Below, in pieces: positions 27,619 to 35,948 of a stretch of DNA of 64,000 bases. The stretch spans positions 496,001 through 560,000 of the forward strand of contig NZ_JAWLVI010000001.1 in NCBI RefSeq assembly GCF_033100795.1, written 5' to 3'. Made by a program: the position numbers and the translations under genes. Source of the stretch: Pseudothioclava sp033100795. Its GTDB lineage: Bacteria > Pseudomonadota > Alphaproteobacteria > Rhodobacterales > Rhodobacteraceae. Numbering within the stretch: the first letter of the stretch is position 1; every line of letters begins with the position of its first letter. The notes below the pieces were generated by a model. It was not told the DNA's origin, searched no databases, and was given only the letters and a program-made list of their open reading frames with translations.

Positions 27619-28926
27619 ATGACCAGTCTTCCCTCGCGCGCAGAGTTTCCCGACGGCTTTCTGTTCGGCGCCGCGACATCGGCCTATCAGATCGAGGGGC
27701 ACGCCTTTGGTGGCGCAGGCAGCACGCATTGGGACAGTTTTGCCGCAACGCCCGGCAATGTGACCCGCGCGGAGAATGGCGCCATCGCCTGCGATCATTA
27801 TCACCGATGGGCGGAAGACCTTGATCTGATGGCCGAGGCGGGGTTCGACCTGTATCGCTTTTCGACCTCGTGGGCGCGGGTTTTGCCCGAGGGGCGTGGG
27901 GCGGTGAACCCTGAGGGGCTGGATTTCTACGACCGGCTGATCGACGGGATGCTGGAGCGCGGGCTGAGGCCGGCGCTCACGCTTTACCATTGGGAACTGC
28001 CCTCACCGCTCGCCGATCTGGGCGGCTGGCGCAACCGCGATATTGCGGGCTGGTTTGGCGACTATACCCAGATCGTCGCGCGCCGCCTGGGCGACCGGAT
28101 TTTTTCCGCAGCCCCCATTAACGAGCCGTGGTGCGTGGGGTGGCTGTCGCATTTTCTGGGCCAGCACGCGCCGGGGCTGCGCGACATCCGCGCGACCGCG
28201 CGCGCGATGCATCATATTCTTCTGGCGCATGGCACCGCGATCAATGCGATGCGGGCCGAGGGGATGGGCAACCTTGGCGCGGTGTGTAACCTCGAATACG
28301 CCCTGCCCGCCGATGAGACGCCTCAGGCCGCGCAGGCCGCTGCCCTTTATGACGCCTATTACAACCGCTTCTTCGTCGAGGCGATCTTCAAGGGCCGCTA
28401 TCCGGCAGAGGTGCTTGAGGCTTTCGCGCCGCATCTGCCCGAGGCTTGGCAGGACGATTTCACGACAATACAGGCGCCTCTCGACTGGCTTGGGGTGAAT
28501 TACTACACCTGCAAGCGGATAGCGCCCTGCGGCGGCCCCTGGCCCGCCCATCACGAGGTTCCCGGCCCCTTGCCGAAAACCGTGATGGGCTGGGAGATTT
28601 ACCCCGAGGGGCTGGAGAAATTCCTGCTCTGGCTCGCGCGCGACATCACCGGCGATCTGCCGCTATATGTTACCGAAAACGGCATGGCCTCGGAGAGCGG
28701 GCAGCGCGACACCGACCGCATCACCTATTTCCGCGCGCATCTAGAGGCCGCCCTTCGCGCGATCAAGGCGGGTGTGCCGCTGAGGGGCTACATCGCGTGG
28801 TCGCTTCTGGACAATTATGAATGGGCGCTTGGCTATGGCAAACGCTTCGGGCTGGTCGGGGTGGAGTTCGAAACGCTTGAACGTCAGCCCAAAGCCTCTT
28901 ATGAGGCGTGGAAACTGGCATTGTGA
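27619..28926 (+). CDS. GH1 family beta-glucosidase
   Basis: 435 residues from the ATG at 27619, 4 bp after the aglR stop. The family 1 fold starts PDGFLFGAATSAYQIEG. The acid/base Glu169 is in PINEPW and the nucleophile Glu353 in YVTENG. DGYRFS-type FDLYRFSTSWARVLPEG and the C-terminal WSLLDNYEWALGYGKRFGLV aglycone/glycone-site motif are intact. No signal peptide, so it acts on imported glycosides. A beta-glucosidase inside an alpha-glucoside locus broadens the range of glucosides that feed the adjacent glucokinase. Confidence 0.93.
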   Translation: MTSLPSRAEFPDGFLFGAATSAYQIEGHAFGGAGSTHWDSFAATPGNVTRAENGAIACDHYHRWAEDLDLMAEAGFDLYRFSTSWARVLPEGRGAVNPEGLDFYDRLIDGMLERGLRPALTLYHWELPSPLADLGGWRNRDIAGWFGDYTQIVARRLGDRIFSAAPINEPWCVGWLSHFLGQHAPGLRDIRATARAMHHILLAHGTAINAMRAEGMGNLGAVCNLEYALPADETPQAAQAAALYDAYYNRFFVEAIFKGRYPAEVLEAFAPHLPEAWQDDFTTIQAPLDWLGVNYYTCKRIAPCGGPWPAHHEVPGPLPKTVMGWEIYPEGLEKFLLWLARDITGDLPLYVTENGMASESGQRDTDRITYFRAHLEAALRAIKAGVPLRGYIAWSLLDNYEWALGYGKRFGLVGVEFETLERQPKASYEAWKLAL

Positions 28927-28934
28927 GCGCTAAC

Positions 28935-29900
28935 ATGGCAAACCCCGAGACATATGATCTGGTCGTCGATATTGGCGGCACCAATACGCGCGTTGCTTTG
29001 GCGCACGAGGGGCAGATCATCGACGCCTCGATCAAGCGCTACCGCAACGCCGATCACGCGGGGCTGGACCTTGTGCTGCGCGACTATCTGGCGCAATCGG
29101 GCGACGTCGCGGTCAACGGGGCTTGCGTCGCAGTTGCGGGGCCGGTGGCGGTTGATGGCACCAGCGCGGCAATGACCAATCTGGCATGGGCGATCGAGAC
29201 CGAAACGATCCGCGCGGCAACAGGCGCGGCCCGCGTTGCGCTGCTCAATGACCTACAGGCGCAGGGCCATGCAATTGGCCATTTGCCCGAAGGCTCGGTC
29301 AGGGTGCTGTTTCAGGGGCGGCCCGCGCCCGCGCGTGCATCGGCGCTGGTGGTGGGCGTTGGCACCGGCTTTAACGCGGCCCCAGTGCATGAAACGGCGC
29401 ATGGGCGCATCGTCCTGCCCTCGGAATGTGGCCACGTCACCCTGCCCGCCGTGACCGAGGATGACATCGCCCTTCTGCGCCATATCGAGGAAAAGCATGT
29501 CTTTGCCAGCGTTGAACACGCGCTCTCGGGACGCGGCTTCGAGCGCATCCACGCCTATGTCACCGATAAAACCGAAATCGAGGAAGACGCCGCCACGATC
29601 ATGGCCGCGCTTGAGGCGGGCGACGCGAGCGCGCGCCGCACGGGCCGGATTTTTGCCCGCGTTCTGGGGATGGTCGTCGGCGATCTCGCACTGACCCACC
29701 TACCCTTCGGCGGCATCTTCCTGTGCGGCGGTGTCGCGCGCGCTTTCGCGCCGTGGCTTGAAGGGTTGGGCTTCCGCTCGGCCTTTACCGATAAGGGGCG
29801 TTTTGCAGGCTTCATGGAGCAATTCTCGGTGGCAACCATCGAGGACGACTATGCCGCGCTCACCGGATCGGCCCGCTTTTTACACGGCATGAGCCACTGA
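28935..29900 (+). CDS. glk: Glucokinase
   Basis: Glk-type hexokinase of about 321 residues that phosphorylates glucose released by the two glucosidases of this locus. ATP-binding phosphate 1 motif VVDIGGTNTRVAL is near residue 10, VALLNDLQAQGHAI carries the catalytic Asp, VVGVGTGFNAAPV is phosphate 2, PSECGH replaces the usual EGGH region, and FGGIFLCGGVA closes the fold. An alternative GTG at 28923 overlaps the GH1 stop (GTGA); neither start has a clear ribosome site. Last gene of the aglR-GH1-glk set. Confidence 0.93.
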   Translation: MANPETYDLVVDIGGTNTRVALAHEGQIIDASIKRYRNADHAGLDLVLRDYLAQSGDVAVNGACVAVAGPVAVDGTSAAMTNLAWAIETETIRAATGAARVALLNDLQAQGHAIGHLPEGSVRVLFQGRPAPARASALVVGVGTGFNAAPVHETAHGRIVLPSECGHVTLPAVTEDDIALLRHIEEKHVFASVEHALSGRGFERIHAYVTDKTEIEEDAATIMAALEAGDASARRTGRIFARVLGMVVGDLALTHLPFGGIFLCGGVARAFAPWLEGLGFRSAFTDKGRFAGFMEQFSVATIEDDYAALTGSARFLHGMSH

Positions 29901-29964
29901 TAACGGTCCGTCCGGCGTCAAAACTATCTTAACGGCTTCGCGCTAAAGCTCTTTCATCGAACCA

Positions 29965-29990
29965 TGAAAGGGAAGCGCCCGTGCCGATTA
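29965..29990 (+). promoter_or_regulatory. Sigma28 (FliA)-like promoter of the chemotaxis operon
   Basis: TGAAAGGG (29965-29972), 10 nt, then GCCGATTA (29983-29990) resembles the flagellar sigma28 consensus TAAAGTTT-N11-GCCGATAA, with a spacer one base short. It ends 28 bp before the first che-operon ATG. An inverted repeat CTTTCAT/ATGAAAG (29951-29970) overlaps the -35 element. Confidence 0.45.
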
Positions 29991-30018
29991 TCCATCCTGC
30001 TTTTTGCGAGGTCGTCCC

Positions 30019-30294
30019 ATGGCGGATCTGACCCTCGCAGCCAAGCTCGACCTGAGCCACGTCGCCGAGCTTACCAGTTCAATCCGCGCCAATTCCGGGC
30101 AGGATCTGGCAATTGATGCCAGTCGGGTGACACATCTGGGGGCACTGGCTCTTCAGGTGCTTGTCTCTGCCGCCCGCAATTGGGGCGAGGCTGGTTTCGA
30201 TCTTATCATCTCACCACGATCCGATTCTTTTGACGAGGCGTTAACCGTTTTCGGCGTCTCCTTGACCGATGTGCAATCCGGGGAATCCGCATGA
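30019..30294 (+). CDS. STAS-domain protein at the head of the che operon
   Basis: 91 residues from the ATG at 30019 (GAGG at 30008-30011). It has a small alpha/beta STAS/anti-anti-sigma-like fold: LTLAAKLDLSHVAELTSSI, then LAIDASRVTHLGALALQVLVSAA, where SRVTHLGA occupies the position of the phosphorylatable Ser loop of SpoIIAA-like proteins. Similar small genes head che operons in Rhodobacterales (cheX/orf10-type position). It overlaps cheY by ATGA. Role in chemotaxis signalling is inferred from position only. Confidence 0.82.
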   Translation: MADLTLAAKLDLSHVAELTSSIRANSGQDLAIDASRVTHLGALALQVLVSAARNWGEAGFDLIISPRSDSFDEALTVFGVSLTDVQSGESA

Positions 30295-30656
30295 CCCTCA
30301 AAGTCCTTGCTGTCGACGACAGCCGTACCATTCGCGACATGCTCAAACTTGCTCTGAGCGAGGCAGGCATCGAACTCTATCTCGCCGAAGACGGGGTCCA
30401 CGGGCTCGAAGTGCTCGACGGGATCGAGCCTGACGCGATCATTTCCGACATCAACATGCCCCGGCTCGACGGCTTCGGCTTCATCGAGGCGGTGCGTGGA
30501 CAAGACCGGCATCGGGCGACGCCAATCCTTGTTCTCACAACCGAATCCGCCCCCGAACTGAAGGCGCGCGCGCGTGCCGCCGGGGCGACCGGCTGGATCG
30601 TAAAACCGTTCGATCCGCCAAAACTTGTCAAAGCTCTTCAGATGGTTACAGGCTAA
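30291..30656 (+). CDS. cheY: Chemotaxis response regulator CheY (first copy)
   Basis: Stand-alone receiver domain of 121 residues. Acidic pair Asp9-Asp10 (AVDDSRTIRDML), phospho-acceptor Asp53 (IISDINMPRLDG), Thr in LVLTTES, and Lys in IVKPFDPPKL. No output domain, so the phosphorylated form should act at the flagellar motor or as a phosphate sink. It lies between the STAS gene (4-bp overlap) and cheA (11 bp). A second cheY closes the operon. Confidence 0.95.
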   Translation: MTLKVLAVDDSRTIRDMLKLALSEAGIELYLAEDGVHGLEVLDGIEPDAIISDINMPRLDGFGFIEAVRGQDRHRATPILVLTTESAPELKARARAAGATGWIVKPFDPPKLVKALQMVTG

Positions 30657-30667
30657 AGGAGGCAGCG

Positions 30668-32833
30668 ATGACCAACGATCCAATGGCCGAAATCCGCGCC
30701 TCGTTCTTTGTCGAATGCGAGGAGCTTCTGGAAAGCCTTCATGACGCGCTTGGCATCATGGATGCGGGTGAGCACGACAACGAGACGATCAACGTCGTCT
30801 TCCGTGCGGTGCACTCGATCAAAGGCGGCGCCGGCGCGTTCGGGCTTGATGCGTTGGTCGCGTTTGCGCATCGTTTCGAGACCGTGATGGACGAGGTGCG
30901 CTCGGGGCGTCTGGACATTTCCCCTGACGCGCTCAAACTCTTTTACCATGCGGCGGATCTGCTTTCTGACGAGGTGCGCGCCGCGCGAGACGGCACCGAT
31001 GAGCCGGCAGAAGCCGAAAGCTGCCTGCAAGAGCTTGAGGCGCTTATGGGGCTGGATCCGGGCGCGGTCGTCGAAGAAGAGGAAGCCGATTTCCAGCCGA
31101 TGGGTCTCGCCTTCGATTTCGACGACTTCGCCCCCCCCCCCGAGGTCGAAGCAGCAACGGTCTTTGACATCCGTATCAAGCCGACGGATGCGCTATACGC
31201 CTCCGGCAATGAACCCTTGCATCTCTTGCGCGCCTTGTCCGGCCTGGGCTCAGTCGAGACGCGTTGTGATATTGACACCATTCCCGATTTCGCTGCGCTG
31301 AAACCCGAGACATCTTATCTTAGCTGGAACATCGTCTTGACCGGAGACACTTCGGAAGACGAGATCCGCGAGGTTTTCGATTTCGTCGAGGACGTTTGCG
31401 AGATTGATATTTCGACCCGGCCCGAAGTCGACAGCTTCACTCCTGGTGACTTCGGCACAGACCTGCCCCCACTCACAGATATCGGCGCGGATGCCACGCT
31501 CGACTCGGAACCGGCAATAGGCGCGGAAGATACCGGCACGCCACCCGAGCCAGTCACCCCGTCGGTGCAGACAAATATCTCTTTGGGCGCAGCCGTCCCG
31601 CGTGATGCGAATTCGTCGGCAGGCAATGAGGTCTCTCCCACCGTGCGCGTAGATCTCGATCGGATCGACCGCCTTGTGAACTTGGTCGGCGAGCTTGTGA
31701 TCAATCAGGCGATGCTTGCGCAAAGCGTTGCCGAAGCGGGGCTCCCTCCGAATTCTGCCGTGATGACGGGACTCGAAGCCTTCATGATGTTGACGCGCGA
31801 CATACAGGACAGCGTCATGATGATCCGCGCCCAACCAGTCAAACCGTTGTTCCAGCGTATGGCGCGGATCGTGCGCGAGGCTGCGGCGGCAACCGGCAAA
31901 GAGGTCCGGTTCAAAACCGAAGGCGAAACGACCGAGGTTGACAAAACCGTCATCGAGCGCCTGGCCGACCCTTTGACCCATATGATCCGAAACGCAGTCG
32001 ATCACGGGCTTGAAACTCCGGACAAACGCACTGGAAACGGCAAAACGTCGGAAGGCACCATCACCCTTTCCGCCCAGCATCGCTCGGGGCGCGTCGTCAT
32101 AGAGATTACGGATGACGGCGCCGGCATCAACCGGCCGAAAGTGCGTGAGATCGCGGTCAACAAGGGGCTAATTCCGGGGGACGCCAATCTCAGCGACAGC
32201 GAAATCGACAATTTACTCTTTTTGCCCGGCTTTTCAACGGCGACAGAGGTATCGGCGCTTTCCGGTCGCGGTGTTGGCATGGATGTTGTCCGTCAGGCAA
32301 TTCAGGCTCTCGGAGGACGGATCAGCATTGCCTCCACTCCGGGCAAAGGCACGATCTTCTCGATCTCGCTTCCACTCACACTGGCAGTTCTGGACGGCAT
32401 GGTCATCTCGGTCGCCGACGAGACAATGGTGGTTCCTCTCTCCTCGATTCTCGAAACGGCAACTCTCACCAAAGAGGATATTCGGTCTCTCGGGCCGGAG
32501 ACCAATGTCGTGCATGTCCGTGGCGCCTTCGTGCCTTTGTATGACCTTGGCGCGGAACTTGGCTATCGTTCTCCGAAGGCCTGCTACGAGGGAGATATTG
32601 TTCTTCTGACCGCCCATGAGAATGGCGCGCGCAGTGCCTTGGTGGTCGATTCGATCATGGAGCAGCGTCAGGTCGTCATCAAAGGCCTGCAACGCAGCTA
32701 TGGGCACATCCCCGGCGTCGCGGCCGCGACAATCCTTGGCGACGGTCAGATCGCCCTGATCCTTGATCCCGCCGACCTGGTCAGCACTGCGTCGGGCAGG
32801 ACACGCGTAACCGACTTCTCACTTGCAGGATAA
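30668..32833 (+). CDS. cheA: Chemotaxis histidine kinase CheA
   Basis: 721 residues. P1/HPt domain with phospho-His49 in AVHSIKGGAGAFG; a linker/P2-like region (residues 110-310) with a second small alpha/beta domain; the dimerisation helix pair from RVDLDRIDRLVNLVGELVI; the P4 ATP-binding domain with HMIRNAVDHG (N box), DDGAGI (G1) and GRGVGMDVV (G2); and the CheW-like P5 domain to the C-terminus. Receives signals from the MCP via CheW and phosphorylates CheY and CheB. An 11-base cytosine run codes for Pro residues in the linker (about residues 155-158). Confidence 0.96.
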   Translation: MTNDPMAEIRASFFVECEELLESLHDALGIMDAGEHDNETINVVFRAVHSIKGGAGAFGLDALVAFAHRFETVMDEVRSGRLDISPDALKLFYHAADLLSDEVRAARDGTDEPAEAESCLQELEALMGLDPGAVVEEEEADFQPMGLAFDFDDFAPPPEVEAATVFDIRIKPTDALYASGNEPLHLLRALSGLGSVETRCDIDTIPDFAALKPETSYLSWNIVLTGDTSEDEIREVFDFVEDVCEIDISTRPEVDSFTPGDFGTDLPPLTDIGADATLDSEPAIGAEDTGTPPEPVTPSVQTNISLGAAVPRDANSSAGNEVSPTVRVDLDRIDRLVNLVGELVINQAMLAQSVAEAGLPPNSAVMTGLEAFMMLTRDIQDSVMMIRAQPVKPLFQRMARIVREAAAATGKEVRFKTEGETTEVDKTVIERLADPLTHMIRNAVDHGLETPDKRTGNGKTSEGTITLSAQHRSGRVVIEITDDGAGINRPKVREIAVNKGLIPGDANLSDSEIDNLLFLPGFSTATEVSALSGRGVGMDVVRQAIQALGGRISIASTPGKGTIFSISLPLTLAVLDGMVISVADETMVVPLSSILETATLTKEDIRSLGPETNVVHVRGAFVPLYDLGAELGYRSPKACYEGDIVLLTAHENGARSALVVDSIMEQRQVVIKGLQRSYGHIPGVAAATILGDGQIALILDPADLVSTASGRTRVTDFSLAG
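31131..31141 (+). repeat. C11 homopolymer inside cheA
   Basis: Eleven consecutive C residues encode the end of Ala and three Pro codons in a linker before the P2-like region. Gain or loss of one base would shift the frame before the kinase domain. Confidence 0.9.
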
Positions 32834-32837
32834 CAAG

Positions 32838-33305
32838 ATGACCGAAGACACACTGAAAAGCACTAATACCGAAGTCGAGCTTCTCTCTTTCCGCCTTGGC
32901 GGCGAAGAATACAGTGTCGACATCATGTCCGTCCGCGAAATCCGTGGCTGGACGCGCGCAACCCCTCTGCCGCACGCCCCGCCCTATGTCCGAGGCGTTA
33001 TCAATCTGCGCGGCACCGTTTTGCCCGTGGTCGACCTTTCGGTTCGCCTCGGCATGCCGCCCGTCAAGGGGGATGCCCGAAATGTTATCATCGTGGTTCA
33101 GCTAGGCCAACAGACTGCCGGGCTGCTCGTCGACGCTGTTTCCGACATCCTGGCGCTTCCGCTGACCGAACTTCAACCCCCGCCGGACCTCGCCGCCGAT
33201 ACAGCGCATAGCTATATCTCGGCGCTCACCATTGTCGAAGAGCGTATGATCCGCGTTCTCGATCTTGCTGCCGTCCTGCCCGATGAGTCCTCCGAGGCCG
33301 CATGA
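32838..33305 (+). CDS. cheW: Chemotaxis adaptor CheW
   Basis: 155 residues, one CheW domain: LLSFRLGGEEYSVDIMSVREI, the receptor/kinase-contact strand PYVRGVINLRGTVLPVVDL, and IVVQLGQQTAGLLVDAVSDIL. It bridges MCP tips and CheA. ATG at 32838 with AGGA at 32827-32830, 4 bp after the cheA stop. Its last codons overlap cheR (ATGA). Confidence 0.95.
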   Translation: MTEDTLKSTNTEVELLSFRLGGEEYSVDIMSVREIRGWTRATPLPHAPPYVRGVINLRGTVLPVVDLSVRLGMPPVKGDARNVIIVVQLGQQTAGLLVDAVSDILALPLTELQPPPDLAADTAHSYISALTIVEERMIRVLDLAAVLPDESSEAA

Positions 33306-34180
33306 ACCAAGCTGCATTCCATGTCCAAGGGTTTTCGGCGTTGACGAGCACCGAGCTCAAGGCAATTGCCGACATACTCTATGCCCACGCCGGCATTGTC
33401 ATCGCGCCAACAAAAGGGTCGATGGTACAGTCCCGCTTGGGCAAGCGGTTGCGCGCCCTGGGGATGTCGTCTTTCGCAGAATATATAGCTCATCTCGCCT
33501 CCGGGGACGGGGAAGGCGAAATGCGTCAGATGGTTTCGGCACTAACGACAAACGTGACGCATTTCTTCCGCGAGAACCATCACTTCGAAACCCTCAGGAC
33601 GCAGGCGCTCCCTCCATTACTTCAGGCCGCGCGAAATGGCCGACGTGTACGGATTTGGTCAGCAGGATGTTCCACCGGACAGGAGGCTTATTCAATTGCC
33701 ATTACGCTGGCGGAGATGGTCCCTGACATCGCACGCCTCGACATCAGGATACTCGCAACCGATATTGATCCGATGATGATTCAACGCGGAAGTAGCGGAG
33801 TTTACAACGCGCTGAGCGTAGAGGCGGTGCCCGAGCATCTGCGAAAAAAATACCTACAGCCGTCGGGTGCGGATCTTCAGGTGATCCCGACCATACGACA
33901 ACTCGTCACCTTCCGTGAACTCAACCTTCACGATCCCTGGCCGATGCACGGACACTTCGACATCATTTTCTGCCGGAACGTCGTAATCTATTTTTCGCCG
34001 GCGGATCAGATGAAGCTCTGGAAGCGTTTTGAGAACATCCTCACACCTGAAGGCTGGTTATTCGTCGGCCACTCCGAGCGGGTTCCTATCGAAGATGGAA
34101 GCAATCTCAAGGCCAGCGGCGTCACGACCTATCGGCTTCCCCCGCAAGGCCACACAAAAGGAGGCCACGAATGGCACTAA
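33302..34180 (+). CDS. cheR: Chemotaxis protein methyltransferase CheR
   Basis: 292 residues. N-terminal helical domain (LTSTELKAIADILYAHAGIVI), then a SAM-dependent methyltransferase domain with IWSAGCSTGQEAYSIAITL (motif I), ILATDIDPMMI, and FDIIFCRNVVIYFS. Methylates glutamates of MCPs for adaptation. The beta-subdomain that binds C-terminal receptor pentapeptides is present, which fits the tether-like tail of the MCP encoded at 37.7-40.8 kb. Ends with a 10-bp overlap into the second cheY. Confidence 0.95.
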   Translation: MNQAAFHVQGFSALTSTELKAIADILYAHAGIVIAPTKGSMVQSRLGKRLRALGMSSFAEYIAHLASGDGEGEMRQMVSALTTNVTHFFRENHHFETLRTQALPPLLQAARNGRRVRIWSAGCSTGQEAYSIAITLAEMVPDIARLDIRILATDIDPMMIQRGSSGVYNALSVEAVPEHLRKKYLQPSGADLQVIPTIRQLVTFRELNLHDPWPMHGHFDIIFCRNVVIYFSPADQMKLWKRFENILTPEGWLFVGHSERVPIEDGSNLKASGVTTYRLPPQGHTKGGHEWH

Positions 34181-34557
34181 GAGACCAACTTCGAGTATTG
34201 GTCGTCGATGACATGTCAACCAGCCGCGGCCTTATCATGCAGGCATTGGATGCAATGGGGATCCGGCAAATCGGTTACGCAACAGACGGCCCCGGGGCAT
34301 TGAAAACTCTAGAGAAAACGCCGGTCCATCTTGTGATCTCTGATTACAACATGCCTGGCATGGACGGGTTGCAACTGCTCCATGCGCTGCGCACCAACCA
34401 AAGAACGCGCGGTTTGGGCTTCATTTTGATCACCGGTCGCGCAGATAAGAACATTATTGATACCGGTCGCAAACTCGGCATGAATAATTTTATAAAAAAA
34501 CCGTTCACCCCGCAGGAGTTACGCACTTGTATCGAGGCAGTGGTGGGGCGCCTATGA
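34171..34557 (+). CDS. cheY: Chemotaxis response regulator CheY (second copy)
   Basis: Stand-alone receiver domain of 128 residues: VVDDMSTSRGLIMQAL near the N-terminus, the phospho-Asp in VISDYNMPGMDGLQLL, FILITGRADK, and FIKKPFTPQEL. More divergent and less GC-rich than the first copy. Starts inside cheR and ends in an ATGA overlap with the small gene that follows, so the two should be made together. Confidence 0.94.
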   Translation: MALRDQLRVLVVDDMSTSRGLIMQALDAMGIRQIGYATDGPGALKTLEKTPVHLVISDYNMPGMDGLQLLHALRTNQRTRGLGFILITGRADKNIIDTGRKLGMNNFIKKPFTPQELRTCIEAVVGRL

Positions 34558-34943
34558 CCATCCAATATTCACACCACGCAGCCGAACCGGAGCGACGCGA
34601 CCTTCCTCTTGATGCCCTAGCATCACGGATCGGAGAAGAGCTGGAAACTCTAGCCCGCTTGTCAGCGGACGTGCAGAAGGCTTTATCGCTGTGCGAATTC
34701 GCACAACACACTGATGCCAACGCAATCAGAGGATTGCAGGGGATCGATCGCATCACTCAGGCACTCGAAGATCTTGGCCGCCTTATGTCAGCAGTTTCAG
34801 GTGAGATTTCAACCGATGTAAAGCTACATTCCGTCCCGCTTCTGTCTCGTCTACGGTTGCATGAGCTGATCATCAATCTGGATCCGAGCCACGAACGAGA
34901 GGTCGCCTCTCGAGATGACGACGGAGAGGTTTGCTGGTTCTAG
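34554..34943 (+). CDS. Small helical protein after cheY, possible CheZ-like CheY-P phosphatase
   Basis: 129 residues, ATGA-coupled to the second cheY. I cannot place it in a named family. Residues 22-47 and 55-85 look like two long amphipathic helices. The second contains LQGIDRITQALEDL, with a D65-x-x-x-Q69 pair spaced like the Asp143/Gln147 catalytic pair of CheZ (DLTGQ). The C-terminus is acidic and ends in an aromatic residue (DDDGEVCWF), reminiscent of the CheZ peptide that docks on CheY (VDDLLDSLGF-like). No CheZ, CheC or CheX is otherwise seen in the cluster. The protein is shorter than CheZ (about 214 residues). The phosphatase idea is inference from motif, helix and position; the last 30 codons lie next to an IS scar and might be altered. 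Confidence 0.65.
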   Translation: MTIQYSHHAAEPERRDLPLDALASRIGEELETLARLSADVQKALSLCEFAQHTDANAIRGLQGIDRITQALEDLGRLMSAVSGEISTDVKLHSVPLLSRLRLHELIINLDPSHEREVASRDDDGEVCWF

Positions 34944-35068
34944 CGTTCCTTCGCGGAACTGCCCCGCCATGCTACATGCTTCGGAATTATCGCAAGCGGA
35001 CGCCCTCATCGCTGTAATCGCCGAGTTATGGTCGAAAGTTGGTGACGTGTGATAAGGCGGCGGTTCAA

Positions 35069-35518
35069 AGTTGACGGCGCCCTGTTGTGTCTTCCAATGC
35101 CACGGCAGCAATTCTGGGAGACGTGAGACGGGCAAGTCCGGCAACCGCACCAGGACATCTGCCATCCATGGCTGCGGGTCGATTTCGTTCATCTTTGCCG
35201 AGATGATGAGGGTGCCGCCCTGTCGCCGCCGCGCTCACGCGCCAGAAGCGGCACGGTCGTGTCATCACCATGCAGACACCCGTCGTCCAGCATATAGCGT
35301 TCGATTAGTGGATGGATCGGGGCAAGCGTAGAAAGGCTGAGATCAATGCCTTCTCGTGCAATGCGCTCGGCCTGGCGGTTCAGTGGTTGGTGCGGCCCAT
35401 ACTTGTCTAAAGCTATCATGGCGAACAGCCGCGGCTCCACCCTACCGCGCGGAATGGCGTGGATCCTCACGCGTGGATGAGCGGGGCCACAGCTGATCGC
35501 CATGGTGGCCTTTGACAA
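35069..35518 (-). pseudogene. IS66-family transposase (TnpC) remnant, minus strand
   Basis: Decayed IS66 transposase. Reading leftward, one frame gives LDKYGPHQPLNRQAERIARE and SLSTLA, then HGDDTTVPLLARERGGDRAA. After a 10-nt deletion relative to the other copy (where cttcatgtat is present) another frame continues AKMNEIDPQPWMADVLVRLP to ELLPWHWKTQQ. The middle of the protein, including most catalytic residues, is gone. No terminal inverted repeat is visible at the left end. Not functional. Confidence 0.85.
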
Positions 35519-35564
35519 GTGAGCGGGTGACCGCGACGCGTCCGAGAGAACCCGCGAACGGGCA

Positions 35565-35948
35565 GCATCAACCGTTGAACAGGCAGGCAGAGCGCATCGC
35601 GCGGGAGGGGATCGAGCTCAGCCTGTCCACTCTGGCTGATCTGATCGGTCATGCCTGTGTGGCGCTGGCCCCGATGGGCGGTTTTGCCTGACGAATAATG
35701 CCGCCGAGCGCGCTCTGCGCGGCATCGCATTGGGCAGAAAGGCGTGGCTGTTTGCAGGGTCTGAGCGCGGCGGCGACAGGGCGGCCTTCATGTATACCCT
35801 CATCGTCCCGGCAAAGATGAACGACATCGACCCGCAAGCATGGATGGCAGACGTCCTGGCGCGGCTGCCGGACTTGCCCGTCTCGCGCCTCCCCGAATTG
35901 CTGCCATGGCACTGGAAAACACAACAGGACGCCCTCAACGCACCCTGA
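35565..35948 (+). pseudogene. IS66-family transposase (TnpC) remnant, plus strand
   Basis: A second decayed copy, oriented opposite to the first, 5' parts facing each other. It reads QHQPLNRQAERIAREGIELS, SLSTLADLIGHACVALAPM, a stop, then in a new frame NNAAERALRGIALGRKAWLF, GSERGGDRAAFMYTLIVPAK and MNDIDPQAWMADVLARLPDL, ending in DALNAP. GTTTAC at 35967-35972, about 20 bp after the stop, may be the outer element end. Internal sequence is missing, so it is not functional. Confidence 0.85.

Noticed and set aside
31131..31141. cheA as a frameshifted pseudogene because of the C11 run
   Set aside because: The frame is intact through the run as given and all CheA motifs downstream are in frame.
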